Source of the DNA: Planktothrix agardhii NIES-204
Lineage (GTDB): Bacteria; Cyanobacteriota; Cyanobacteriia; Cyanobacteriales; Microcoleaceae
Direction of reading: 5' to 3'
NCBI GenBank assembly: GCA_003609755.1
Contig: AP017991.1
Coordinates: 2,993,501-3,057,500, forward strand
DNA: 64,000 nucleotides
This document shows, piece after piece, positions 44,679 to 53,263 of the stretch. The notes beneath the pieces were generated by a model that saw only the letters and a program-made list of their open reading frames with translations, did no database searches and was not told where the DNA came from. The position numbers and the translations under genes are program-made. Position 1 is the stretch's first letter. Every line of letters begins with the position of its first letter.

Positions 44679-45380
44679 TTAAGCGGGACTAGAGAGGTTA
44701 TAAACTAACACCGTCGCCGCCCAAATGGGTGTCTTTCCTTCAGCAAAAACCGCCCCATCTAAAGTATAGGCGTGACCTTTGTTATCAACCCAACCAATAC
44801 ATTTTTCATGGGCATCATAGACCTTCATATCAGCACCTAAATGCCCGATATAATGGTTGCCATTGTTATAAAATTTTTGCCCCTCAATATGTCCGGATTG
44901 TCCTCCACGACCCCAATAAACATCACCATCTGCATAAATTGTGACACCATTAGAATCTCCCTTTTCTACAGGATCGGAACTTTGCATTACGGACAAGGTA
45001 GACATTTGTTGCGAGTGATCTTCCATGCCTCCAAAATGGTGATCGGTTTGATATCCTGTGGAGTAGTCCGTCTGTTCGGGTAGTTGATAGGGATTAAATT
45101 GTTCTAAGTCCGTCCCACCTGGATGAAATTCTGGAGTTTGAGGGTCAAGGTCGGAGATAAAAGATGAGTGTAAACCTTGATAATATTCCCCATTTTCACC
45201 GGAGTTAGAGATATCAAGATGATGGGGGTCGTAACCGTTGAAATCAGGTACAGACATAATATTATGGTGTGTCTGTTCAGGAATGGGGTGTTGATGGGGG
45301 TCGATTTCTAGGGATTGGATCAGATGATCAAAGATAGAATCTAGGTTATATTCGGAGCCGTTGTCGATGGGATTATTCAT
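44679..45380 (-). CDS. Hypothetical protein, acidic/His-rich N-terminus and Gly-rich beta repeats
   Basis: 233 residues. The first about 145 are low-complexity, rich in His, Asp, Gln and Pro (DPHQHPIPEQTHHN, HHFGGMEDHSQQM). The C-terminal about 80 contain short repeated strands (GVTIYADGDVYWGRGG, KFYNNGNHYIGHLG, DAHEKCIGWVDNKGHAYTLDG), suggesting a small beta-solenoid or MORN/WG-like structure. No signal peptide. It precedes the FGE-domain gene on the same strand, so the two may work together. Function not recognised. Confidence 0.65.
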   Translation of the reverse strand: MNNPIDNGSEYNLDSIFDHLIQSLEIDPHQHPIPEQTHHNIMSVPDFNGYDPHHLDISNSGENGEYYQGLHSSFISDLDPQTPEFHPGGTDLEQFNPYQLPEQTDYSTGYQTDHHFGGMEDHSQQMSTLSVMQSSDPVEKGDSNGVTIYADGDVYWGRGGQSGHIEGQKFYNNGNHYIGHLGADMKVYDAHEKCIGWVDNKGHAYTLDGAVFAEGKTPIWAATVLVYNLSSPA

Positions 45381-45664
45381 ATTTATTAGTCCAGTTCGTT
45401 GACACTCTACTGCCTAAAGGTAAGTGGATTCTTGGTGAGCGCGAGTCTATTTAATATTATAGGATCACTCTTTTAATACTAGAGATGGTTTTCTCCCCAA
45501 GGGTTTTGCTTGATTGCAATTGAAACTCTGTTCCCAGCACCGGATACCTTTGTTTATTTTTTTTGATCAAAATTTGTTAACAGAAGATCAAATTAATAAT
45601 ATAATTGATCCGATTCCACTGCGGTGAAATTTTAATTTCCTACCTCTGGTATTTTTTCCCAATA

Positions 45665-46714
45665 ATGAAGTTTAGTGAACTGGTAGAAAAACTTAACACT
45701 GGAATTACCGCCCATAGTTTGATCCATGATCCCACCCTTAATCCTGATATTCAAGGAGTGGCGGCGGTAGATACAGCAACTTCTGGAACCCTGAGTTATA
45801 TTGAGGGGTTAAAATTTGCGTCTTTTGTGTCGGTTTCTGCGGCGAGTGCGTTGATTTTGCCCCTAGATGAATCTTTACAAAATCAAGCCACAGCAGGGGG
45901 TAAGGCGTGGATTTCTGTGGCAAATCCTAGGGCTTTTTTCGCCCAGGCGATCGCTTTGTTTTATCAACCTTATCAGCCCCAACCCCAAATTCATCCTAGT
46001 GCGATTATTGATCCAGATGCCCAGATTGGAGCGGAGGTTTATATTGGCCCCCATGTTGTGATTCAAGGGGGAGTTACCATCGGAAATCAGGTTTGTTTAC
46101 ATCCAAATGTCGTAATTTATCCAGGGGTGAAAATTGGCGATCGCAGCATTTTACACGCCAATTGTACTATTCATGAACGCGCCCAAATCGGTTGTGATTG
46201 TGTAATTCACAGTGGGGCTGTAATTGGCGCTGAAGGTTTTGGTTTTGTGCCAACGGATGCGGGTTGGTTGAAAATGGAACAATCGGGAATTACGGTTTTA
46301 GAAGACGGGGTAGAAGTCGGATGTAATAGCACAATTGATCGTCCGGCGGTGGGAGAAACTCGCATCGGGAAAGCCACAAAATTAGACAATTTAGTTCATA
46401 TTGGTCACGGTTGTACGATTGGACAAAATTGCGCCTTTGCCGCCCTAGTGGGATTAGCTGGGGGTGTCACCGTTGGTAACGGGGTGTTACTCGCGGGTCA
46501 AGTTGGCATTGCTAATCAAGTCAAAGTAGGGGATGGGGTAATTGTTACGGCTCAATCTGGGGTTCATAATAATATTTCACCCGGAGAGGTGGTTTCCGGT
46601 TCTCCGGCGCTCGCCAATAAACTCTATTTAAAGACTGCTGCTATTTATAGACGATTACCCGAACTCTACCGCTCTTTAAAAGCATTAGAACAAATCATTA
46701 AGTCTAACCGTTGA
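45665..46714 (+). CDS. lpxD: UDP-3-O-acylglucosamine N-acyltransferase
   Basis: Third step of lipid A synthesis. About 349 residues from ATG 45665 (MKFSELVEKLNTG). The N-terminal uridine-binding domain (about 1-100) is followed by a left-handed beta-helix of hexapeptide repeats (IHPSAIIDPDAQIGAEVYIG onward). The catalytic His is probably in LDNLVHIGHGCTIGQN. A longer frame back to 45605 lacks family similarity. It stands alone rather than in an lpx cluster. Confidence 0.94.
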   Translation: MKFSELVEKLNTGITAHSLIHDPTLNPDIQGVAAVDTATSGTLSYIEGLKFASFVSVSAASALILPLDESLQNQATAGGKAWISVANPRAFFAQAIALFYQPYQPQPQIHPSAIIDPDAQIGAEVYIGPHVVIQGGVTIGNQVCLHPNVVIYPGVKIGDRSILHANCTIHERAQIGCDCVIHSGAVIGAEGFGFVPTDAGWLKMEQSGITVLEDGVEVGCNSTIDRPAVGETRIGKATKLDNLVHIGHGCTIGQNCAFAALVGLAGGVTVGNGVLLAGQVGIANQVKVGDGVIVTAQSGVHNNISPGEVVSGSPALANKLYLKTAAIYRRLPELYRSLKALEQIIKSNR

Positions 46715-46726
46715 GCTATTAAGTCC

Positions 46727-46818
46727 GGGGAGGCAGGGGAGGCAGGGGAGGCAGAGGGAGCAGAGGGAGCAGAGGGAGCAGGGGAGGCAGGGGGAGCAGT
46801 GCGAGCGTCCTCGCTCGC
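46727..46818. repeat. GGGGAGGCA/GGGAGCAGA minisatellite and GAGCG hairpin
   Basis: About eight 9-bp purine-rich units run from 46727 to 46798, then the hairpin GCGAGCG TCCT CGCTCGC (46801-46818). The hairpin is also present at 41557-41570. Confidence 0.8.
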
Positions 46819-46828
46819 TGAATATCAC

Positions 46829-47026
46829 CCAAAACCGATTACCCGCTCGTAATTCGTAATTCCCCAAAACCGATTACCCGTTCGTAATTCGTAATTCCCC
46901 AAAACCGATTACCCGCTCGTAATTCGTAATTCGTAATTCCCCAAAACCGATTACCCGTTCGTAATTCGTAATTCCCCAAAACCGATTACCCGCTCGTAAT
47001 TCGTAATTCGTAATTCGTAATTCCCC
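46829..47026. repeat. Five tandem CCAAAACCGATTACCCG units with nested 8-mers
   Basis: Each unit is CCAAAACCGATTACCCG(C/T)T followed by 2, 2, 3, 2 and 4 copies of CGTAATT(C). Period varies from about 35 to 51 bp. The minus-strand frame through it is just repeated TNYELR residues. The region 47027-47427 beyond it is the cyAbrB leader with no further gene seen. Confidence 0.85.
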
Positions 47027-47427
47027 CGTGGTATTGATCTGCTTTGACGGTGGATCTTTTTTAATGGGATGGGGCGGTGAGGACAGAGCATTTTTACCTG
47101 GGACAGAAAACTTTCTCAAAAAATGGCTTAGGTCTAACTCTGAAGCACCAAAAGAGAATGGCCATATAAATTTCAAGACAAAAACAACAGATGGGTTCAA
47201 GTACCATCGAATAAGTCAATCTTGCCCGGTTCAATGATAATGGGATTTTTAAGTCCGGCTTTTTTCCCCTGGGGGAAGATGGTGATTCGCTATATGGAAA
47301 GATTTGTAACTGAGAAAAAAAATATTTGTCAAATTGATGTATTTAAGTATATATTATTTCTTATAACTCCAAAAAGTTTAATTGGATAAAAATTACCCCA
47401 TAGAGAAGTAAGGAGATTAAGAAGAAC

Positions 47428-47826
47428 ATGAATAAACCTGCACCCACTCCCTTAACCGGAAAGGCTCTGCTTCAAAAAGTAAAAGAACTGTCTCATATGC
47501 CTCGGCGTGAAACAGCAAAGCTGTGCGGTTATTACAGCACGACAAAGGACAGCCAAGTTCGGGTCAATCTCACAGATTTTTATGACGCAGTGCTCAAAGC
47601 ACGGGGTATTCCGCTCAGTCCCGATGGTACAAAAGATGGTCGGGGTCGGGAAGCAACTTATATGGTGAGCGTTCACAAAAACGGTCAAATTGTGATTGGC
47701 TCAACCTATACCAAAGAAATGGGACTTAAACCGGGGGATGAGTTTGATATCAAGCTCGGATACAAGCATATTCACCTGATTCAAGTCGAAAATGGTAAAG
47801 ATGCTGGCGGTGACGAAGAAGAGTAA
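47428..47826 (+). CDS. cyAbrB-type transcriptional regulator
   Basis: 132 residues. The cyanobacterial AbrB family has its AbrB-like DNA-binding fold at the C-terminus (YMVSVHKNGQIVIGSTYTKE, GLKPGDEFDIKLGYKHIHL). The conserved N-terminal region is LTGKALLQKVKELSHMPRRE and CGYYSTTKDSQVRVNLTDFY. These abundant proteins regulate nitrogen and carbon genes, hydrogenase and cell division. An AAGGAGATTAAG precedes the ATG. Which of the two conserved paralogues (cyAbrB1 or 2) it is cannot be settled here. Confidence 0.93.
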   Translation: MNKPAPTPLTGKALLQKVKELSHMPRRETAKLCGYYSTTKDSQVRVNLTDFYDAVLKARGIPLSPDGTKDGRGREATYMVSVHKNGQIVIGSTYTKEMGLKPGDEFDIKLGYKHIHLIQVENGKDAGGDEEE

Positions 47827-47849
47827 ATTCTACCACCTGAGCCATTAAA

Positions 47850-48743
47850 ATGACGTTTTCATGGCTGGTAAATGCACCAACCCCGATTAAAATTATAATT
47901 TTTTTTGGGGTGTGGATGGGTCTATGGATGCCAATTGCTGTTATTAGTGCGATCGCTCTGAATTGGCGTCCTCCTGCACCCCTAAATGAAACCCAAAAAT
48001 TGGGGTTACTGGCGCCTCTTTATGGAATTGCCCCGATAGTTTTGTGGGAAATTAGCCAAGTTCAGGGTCAATCCTTCTGGGATTATGGTTTAAGTTGGCG
48101 ATCGCAGTTTTTTCAATCCACTGCCATTGGTTTCAGTCTAGCTGTTATCAGCCTGATCCTATTGTTTGGATTTCAATTTGTTCTGGGTTTGAGTCATTGG
48201 CGACCCCAGGAATCTGTGCAAACCGATCAACAGTCCTCAACCTTGAATGCCGATCTGCACCCTAGAAATAAGTGGATTCAGTTAGGAAAAAAAGCATCTA
48301 TTTTACTGCCGATTTTGCTGATTGCTCTGTGGATTAGCAGTACAGAGGAGTTAATATTTCGAGGATTTTTACAAAAACAATTACAGCAAGATTATTCCTG
48401 GTTTGTGGCGGCGACCATCGCCAGCTTGATTTTTGCCCTCAGCCATCTGCTTTGGGAAGTCCGCAACACCTTACCGCAATTACCCGGACTGGGGTTAATG
48501 GGAATGGTGTTGGCTTTCGCTTGTTTGTGCGATCAAGGTTCTTTAGGTCTAGCCGTCGGCTTACACGCGGGTTGGATTTGGGGAATTACGAGTATTGATA
48601 CCCTTGGGGGTGTTACGGCTTCTGGGAAGGTTCCAGAATGGTTAACAGGATTAGGAGGTAAACCCTTGGCTGGTTTGTTGGGAATTGTGATGTTGCTGTT
48701 TGTGGCTGGCCTATTGGGAATTGTTTATCAAGAAATGGGTTAA
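47850..48743 (+). CDS. CPBP-family intramembrane metalloprotease
   Basis: 297 residues, about eight transmembrane helices. Family motifs: STEELIFRGFLQ (EExxxR), the FALSHLLWE His motif and GLHAGWIWG with the third metal-binding His. These glutamic-type proteases are related to CAAX prenyl endopeptidases. Substrates in cyanobacteria are unknown. It follows cyAbrB by 23 bp and precedes the radical SAM gene by 6 bp, so the three probably form an operon. Confidence 0.9.
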   Translation: MTFSWLVNAPTPIKIIIFFGVWMGLWMPIAVISAIALNWRPPAPLNETQKLGLLAPLYGIAPIVLWEISQVQGQSFWDYGLSWRSQFFQSTAIGFSLAVISLILLFGFQFVLGLSHWRPQESVQTDQQSSTLNADLHPRNKWIQLGKKASILLPILLIALWISSTEELIFRGFLQKQLQQDYSWFVAATIASLIFALSHLLWEVRNTLPQLPGLGLMGMVLAFACLCDQGSLGLAVGLHAGWIWGITSIDTLGGVTASGKVPEWLTGLGGKPLAGLLGIVMLLFVAGLLGIVYQEMG

Positions 48744-48749
48744 GTTAAT

Positions 48750-49571
48750 ATGACAACTATAAAACCCTCCCCCTCAGAATTTACCCCGGTTTATGGCCCT
48801 GTATCTTCATGGCGATATGGGAAGTCATTGGGAATTGATCCGATTGGTGAGATTTCCACCTGTTCGTTTAACTGTGTTTATTGTCAACTGGGAGAAATTG
48901 AAATAAAAACCGAGCAACGCCGAATTTATGTTCCGACGGAGCGGATATTACAAGCATTAACAGAATTTTCCCCGTGGGATGTGGATGTGATTACTTTAAG
49001 TGGGAGTGGAGAACCAACTTTGGCGGCGAACTTAGGGGAAATTCTGATAGCAATTAAAATCTTAACTCATCGTCGCACATTAGTATTAACCAATGGTACA
49101 ACTTTATATGATCCGCAAGTTCGAGAACAATTAGCTTTAGCCGATCGCGTATCTATCAAACTCGATGGAATTTCTACCGCCCAACTGCAAAGAGTTAATC
49201 GACCTGTAACGGAAATTAATCTCACCGAGTTGCTTAGTGATATTCAAGAATTTAGTCGAATTTTCCCTGGAGAATTGGGACTACAAACGATGCTTTTATC
49301 TCCTTGGTCATTGTCAGAGCGCCAAGAATATCTCCGTTGGGTAAAAGCGATCGCACCCACAGAAATTCAACTGAATACTCCCACCCGTCCCAAACCGTTA
49401 AAACATGAATTAGCTGGACGAGAAAATCACTCCCCACTAGAAAACCTACCCTATCAGACCATAAAATTAAAATCTGTTAGTCCGTCTGTTTTACAAAATT
49501 TTGCCCAAGAAATTCAAGATCAGACAGGTATTCCCGTCCGTTTTGCTTCGGTTCCATACCTTCGTATTTAA
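48750..49571 (+). CDS. Radical SAM protein
   Basis: 273 residues. The cluster motif is CSFNCVYC, preceded by the YGPVSSWRYGKSLGIDPI segment that marks a specific radical SAM subfamily. SGSGEPTLAANLGEI and VSIKLDG are the SAM and strand motifs. The product is unassigned. The subfamily is sometimes linked to wyosine-like base formation, but that enzyme is archaeal/eukaryotic, so the analogy is weak. Confidence 0.85.
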   Translation: MTTIKPSPSEFTPVYGPVSSWRYGKSLGIDPIGEISTCSFNCVYCQLGEIEIKTEQRRIYVPTERILQALTEFSPWDVDVITLSGSGEPTLAANLGEILIAIKILTHRRTLVLTNGTTLYDPQVREQLALADRVSIKLDGISTAQLQRVNRPVTEINLTELLSDIQEFSRIFPGELGLQTMLLSPWSLSERQEYLRWVKAIAPTEIQLNTPTRPKPLKHELAGRENHSPLENLPYQTIKLKSVSPSVLQNFAQEIQDQTGIPVRFASVPYLRI

Positions 49572-49707
49572 TAAATTTCTACAAGATCTCAATTAAATTT
49601 AGCTGGGGTGAGTAGGTAGGTAGCCAAAATTGTTTTAAATTCTTTTGCTCCCATTCGGGTAATTTTGAGAGAAAGCAATTAATGCAACACTACCAAATTT
49701 TTATTAG

Positions 49708-50658
49708 TTAATTTGTAAATAATTTAAGTTCTAAAATTAGTTCCTGGATTAAAGGGCGATAAGTTGTATTATCTAAATGTTCTTGATACCAAGTTTCATA
49801 ATCTTTTAATATGTGTAAATGTTCTTGAATTTGTCTAGCTTCTTCTAGTAATACCCATAAATTATGAGTTGCTCGATTATAAAAACCAATTCCTCCACTA
49901 AGTTTAAGCCCTTCTAAACCACCTTGTTTACAACCTGGACACTGACATTGTTTCAGCTTTTCTTCTTCCTCTTTACTAATAATTCTCCCTCGCCAATTTC
50001 CTAGTTGAGAAATTATGCGATCGCCTGTTCCGGGTAGTTGTATTAAACCCCTGGCTGCACGATTGCGCCACCCACTAGAATCAACCGAATTAATACCTAA
50101 TAATCCAGCAAGATGTAAGGTTGCTGTTCCCCCAATTCCAAAAATATGTAACTTTTGATCTGGAAATTGTTGGCGAAAATGAATTAAATTATCTATAATT
50201 TGTTTATGGGGAATTGCTTTAGATGCTCTTAATAAATTGGGGACAATTCCTCCTAAAGCAATATAAGGTTTATTTGATAAAGCTTTACTTTCAATGATTT
50301 TCTCAATATATTTTTCTAAAAAATTACTAATATGAACAACAGGAACATAATCACCTTGATAATAGCGAAAGTTCATATTCATTGTTTTATTAAAACATTC
50401 TTCTTGTTCCTCTAATGTCATTTTTGGAGTAGGAATAAAATCTTGAGGAATAGGAAACCAATCTGGTTTTGCTTCTCTGACAAATTCAGCATATTCTTTA
50501 ACGGGTACTTCTTGATTATTTTTAACAAAAGAAAAAGCCCCATTATCAAGATAAAATTTCACATTTTTAGGTACACCTAAATGTTCATGTAAACCTTTTT
50601 CCATTGCTTGTTTTCTTTGACTAGGCATTTTATGAAAATCAGCATAAGAAATCATCAC
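49708..50658 (-). CDS. DpdA-like tRNA/DNA-guanine transglycosylase (5' end interrupted)
   Basis: 316 residues as open from GTG 50658. TGT-fold features: first catalytic Asp in YLDNGAFSF (D38), second in INSVDSSGW (D193), and zinc site C238, C240, C243 (CQCPGC) with H265. It is far from housekeeping bacterial TGT and resembles DpdA-type paralogues that put 7-deazaguanines in DNA. The same frame extends upstream through TSPHYLKDLQAV, a TAA at 50692-50694, then GTG 50746-50748 with QIVAGFGLKGIKPRVWD. The family N-terminus is therefore cut by a stop. The GTG start has no clear Shine-Dalgarno and sits in a GCGGTGATG hairpin. Confidence 0.75.
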   Translation of the reverse strand: MMISYADFHKMPSQRKQAMEKGLHEHLGVPKNVKFYLDNGAFSFVKNNQEVPVKEYAEFVREAKPDWFPIPQDFIPTPKMTLEEQEECFNKTMNMNFRYYQGDYVPVVHISNFLEKYIEKIIESKALSNKPYIALGGIVPNLLRASKAIPHKQIIDNLIHFRQQFPDQKLHIFGIGGTATLHLAGLLGINSVDSSGWRNRAARGLIQLPGTGDRIISQLGNWRGRIISKEEEEKLKQCQCPGCKQGGLEGLKLSGGIGFYNRATHNLWVLLEEARQIQEHLHILKDYETWYQEHLDNTTYRPLIQELILELKLFTN

Positions 50659-50690
50659 CGCTTGTAAGTCTTTTAAGTAATGCGGTGATG
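50654..50690. repeat. 9-bp hairpin over the TGT start region
   Basis: CATCACCGC and GCGGTGATG arms enclose about 20 nt and cover the GTG/ATG start codons of the current TGT frame. If transcribed, the stem would hide those starts. Confidence 0.5.
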
Positions 50691-50755
50691 TTTAATCCCA
50701 CACACGGGGTTTTATTCCTTTTAAACCAAAACCAGCTACAATTTGCACTAATTTT

Positions 50756-52402
50756 TTAAACTATTGTTTTAATAAAAGATTGATATTTAGATAATAATTG
50801 CTGTTTAACATTTTGAGTTAACCATTTACCTACATCTTTAGAATAGATATGAGATTGCTGTGTAACAGATGGGATTAAATAAGTAATAGCTTCATCACTC
50901 ATAAAAGAATGATCCTCATCAACTTCAAAACTACAGTATTTTATAGCTGTTAATATCTTAGCAGATATTGTTTCAATACTATCATTATTTTCTGAAAAAA
51001 ATTCATAACGTGGTAACAATTTACTTGGGGTTTTAGAATGTCCAATAAAAAACATATAAGTATGAAAGATTTTACATAACTGTTGATATGGAGCTATATC
51101 AATACGGCTTCCTTCTTCTTTAATCCGTTTAATATAACGATCAAAAAAAGGTTCTAGGTTCTTTAAATTAGCTTTTTCATTCAAAGTTGCTCTAGTTGTA
51201 AATGATCTACGAATTAAACAAGTAGAAATAGCTTTTTTTAACCCATTTTCAAAACAATCTGGAGAAGCTAATAGTAAAGTCATTGCTTGTCCATCTGTTA
51301 GCGTATAGTTTCCTATTTCCCAGTTTTCATCTATATTTTTAGCAATATACCAGTCTAAAACAGCACTATATACCTTTAAACGAACATTTTTGGAAACTCC
51401 ACAATAAATACGGTTAAAGTCTCTAGCAGAATTTAGACATTTTAAGAGTTCTTGAATTGCTTTTTGTGTAAATTTCCCACGTTCATTATTAATGATAAAA
51501 TTATCTAAATAAGCATCTTGAGGAAATAAACTGCCATCTCTAAGAATAATATCAGGACAATCTCTACCAGCGTTTAATAAATATTCATGATCAAAAATGT
51601 ATTGTCCCACATCCATCGCTGAAGCAGTACAACGGTGAAAATCTTCAGGCTCTAATTCATCTTGATAAGATGGATCAATTAACATCCATTTGAGTAACTC
51701 TTGATTAGGTTCTGGATTAAATCTACCCTGATCAAAAATAGCTTTGCCATTGTTTACTCTAACAATTGCACCAGCAGCATTATTTAATAAAAAAGGAACA
51801 GTGCGATTGAAAAAACGAGCCGGATAAGGTACTGAACTACGATGTTGACTAACATCTGAAGAACCGATTAAAAAATTGCCATTATTCCATAAACTATCAT
51901 CACTTTCAATGAAATTAAGAAAATATTTACCGACAATATGACTAGCAAGATGTTCTTTAATTAAGTCTTCATTTAATTCTATTCTCCACTTACGGCTTCC
52001 TTTTGCTGGTGGATTAATATTTACTTGTTCCTTTGTCATTCCAAAACCACGAATAGCAACTTGTTTTAGTAATTTTGCTAAACGTTCTGATTGTTCTGCA
52101 TTTTCTCTTATTTGTTCTTGTAAATCCTTAAAAAATTCAAGATACAATTCTCTTGGATCTTTTTGTAGTAAATCCTCTCTTGCTCTTTTAATAGTTGTTT
52201 CCCACTGATCTTGGGCTTTAACTAATTTAGTCATATACTCAAGAGTTTCTGCTAATGGATCGTGATTTTTAAAAGTATCATAACTATTGACTTGATCACG
52301 ATCTAAAATTTCAGAATTTTCTGGATTAAAAATGTCGTCAAAATTCATTTCTAGTTGTCTATAAGGTGAGTGAGTATCATTAATTTTTTTCTTGCGAGGC
52401 AT
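50756..52402 (-). CDS. NurA-domain nuclease
   Basis: 548 residues. The N-terminal third is helical and charged. The NurA core runs from about 175 to 480. The metal-binding Asp is in IGSSDVSQHRSS (near 183), the second motif is LRDGSLFP (near 289) and the third is CGVSKNV (near 335). NurA is a 5'-3' exonuclease/endonuclease that works with the HerA translocase in DNA end resection and several defence systems. It starts one base after the HerA fragment stop and ends 7 bp before the original TGT start, so all belong to one operon. Confidence 0.75.
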   Translation of the reverse strand: MPRKKKINDTHSPYRQLEMNFDDIFNPENSEILDRDQVNSYDTFKNHDPLAETLEYMTKLVKAQDQWETTIKRAREDLLQKDPRELYLEFFKDLQEQIRENAEQSERLAKLLKQVAIRGFGMTKEQVNINPPAKGSRKWRIELNEDLIKEHLASHIVGKYFLNFIESDDSLWNNGNFLIGSSDVSQHRSSVPYPARFFNRTVPFLLNNAAGAIVRVNNGKAIFDQGRFNPEPNQELLKWMLIDPSYQDELEPEDFHRCTASAMDVGQYIFDHEYLLNAGRDCPDIILRDGSLFPQDAYLDNFIINNERGKFTQKAIQELLKCLNSARDFNRIYCGVSKNVRLKVYSAVLDWYIAKNIDENWEIGNYTLTDGQAMTLLLASPDCFENGLKKAISTCLIRRSFTTRATLNEKANLKNLEPFFDRYIKRIKEEGSRIDIAPYQQLCKIFHTYMFFIGHSKTPSKLLPRYEFFSENNDSIETISAKILTAIKYCSFEVDEDHSFMSDEAITYLIPSVTQQSHIYSKDVGKWLTQNVKQQLLSKYQSFIKTIV

Positions 52403-52403
52403 T

Positions 52404-52658
52404 TTAGTTATCCTTTTGTTTTAATTCATTAATTTTATCAATCCATTTATCTTGCATTTCTCCAAAAATATCAGGAGTTTTACCACCTTCTGAATCTTCA
52501 GTTGTGCGGGTTCTAATTTTAACTGGAATTGTATGTTTAATACTTTCATAAGTACCAGAAATTAAACAAGTTCCCTGGGGCATTTTAGGTAAAGCTCTTA
52601 ACATTTCATCCGTAGCATCTGATTTAACTCCCTTAATAGCATCTATCAGTTTTAACAC
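52404..52658 (-). pseudogene. HerA C-terminal fragment
   Basis: 84 residues. DEMLRALPKMPQGTCLISGT, then HTIPVKIRTRTT and GGKTPDIF are the C-terminal strands of HerA-type hexameric helicases (the part after the ATPase core). It has a GTG start overlapping the previous gene by 26 bp in another frame. Walker A, Walker B and the arginine finger are absent. Together with the N-terminal piece upstream it shows a HerA gene that lost about 1.2 kb from its middle. Confidence 0.65.
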
Positions 52659-53157
52659 CTCCTACTGTTTCCCCTAAAAATAAACCATCCGATTGTTTTT
52701 TCTCTATTCCTAAAACCTTGACTACTTCACTAGAGTCAGCAATAAAAACCTCAGCACCAGAATTAGGTAAATTTTGAGGTGATCTAATTTCTTTTCCAAT
52801 AATTTCTTCTATTAAATCAGCTTCAATTAGTCTATAAATATCTGTACTATGTTCTTCTGGCATATCGGGAGTAGAAAGTGCTAAGTTATCACTAACTGTT
52901 ACACCAGCTACACTTTTATTTGGGTTACTTTCATACTTCTGATCATAATTAGGGATCAACTGATAAGCAGGTATCAGTCCAAACTTAGCAGATAAAATAA
53001 AAATATCTAAATAATCAGTTGTTTGTTCCTGTAAAAACTTTCGTACAACTCGAAAAGCCACGCCATTGTAACGTTCAATTGCTGGTAAAAATTCTAGTTG
53101 TGAATATTTAGACTTAGAACAATTGATAATTAATAAATCTTTTAAGTAATTAACCAT
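52633..53157 (-). CDS. DUF6884/YaaA-like domain joined to a HerA N-terminal segment
   Basis: 174 residues. The first about 80 (LLIINCSKSKYSQLEFLPAI, FILSAKFGLIPAYQLIPNYD) match the DUF6884/YaaA-like fold seen in several DNA-modification loci. From about 95 the sequence reads like the HAS-barrel start of HerA (AEVFIADSSEVVKVLGIEKK, SDGLFLGETVGG). The two parts join without a domain border, suggesting a deletion that fused two genes in frame. The DUF6884 part ends earlier than usual. Confidence 0.6.
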   Translation of the reverse strand: MVNYLKDLLIINCSKSKYSQLEFLPAIERYNGVAFRVVRKFLQEQTTDYLDIFILSAKFGLIPAYQLIPNYDQKYESNPNKSVAGVTVSDNLALSTPDMPEEHSTDIYRLIEADLIEEIIGKEIRSPQNLPNSGAEVFIADSSEVVKVLGIEKKQSDGLFLGETVGGVKTDRCY

Positions 53158-53263
53158 TTTTTCGTGAATTTTTAGTCAGTCTTGAGAATAATATAAGAGA
53201 TAATTACACTAATTTACTTAATAAAAAGTTGTTTTTATATTTGATATTGGATTTTACCCGCCA

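Noticed and set aside
46829-47026. Possible CRISPR array
   Set aside because: Units differ in length only by extra copies of an inner 8-mer. There are no unique spacers.
46874-47200. 108-residue minus-strand frame
   Set aside because: Half of it is translated tandem repeat (TNYELR). The rest has no recognisable features.
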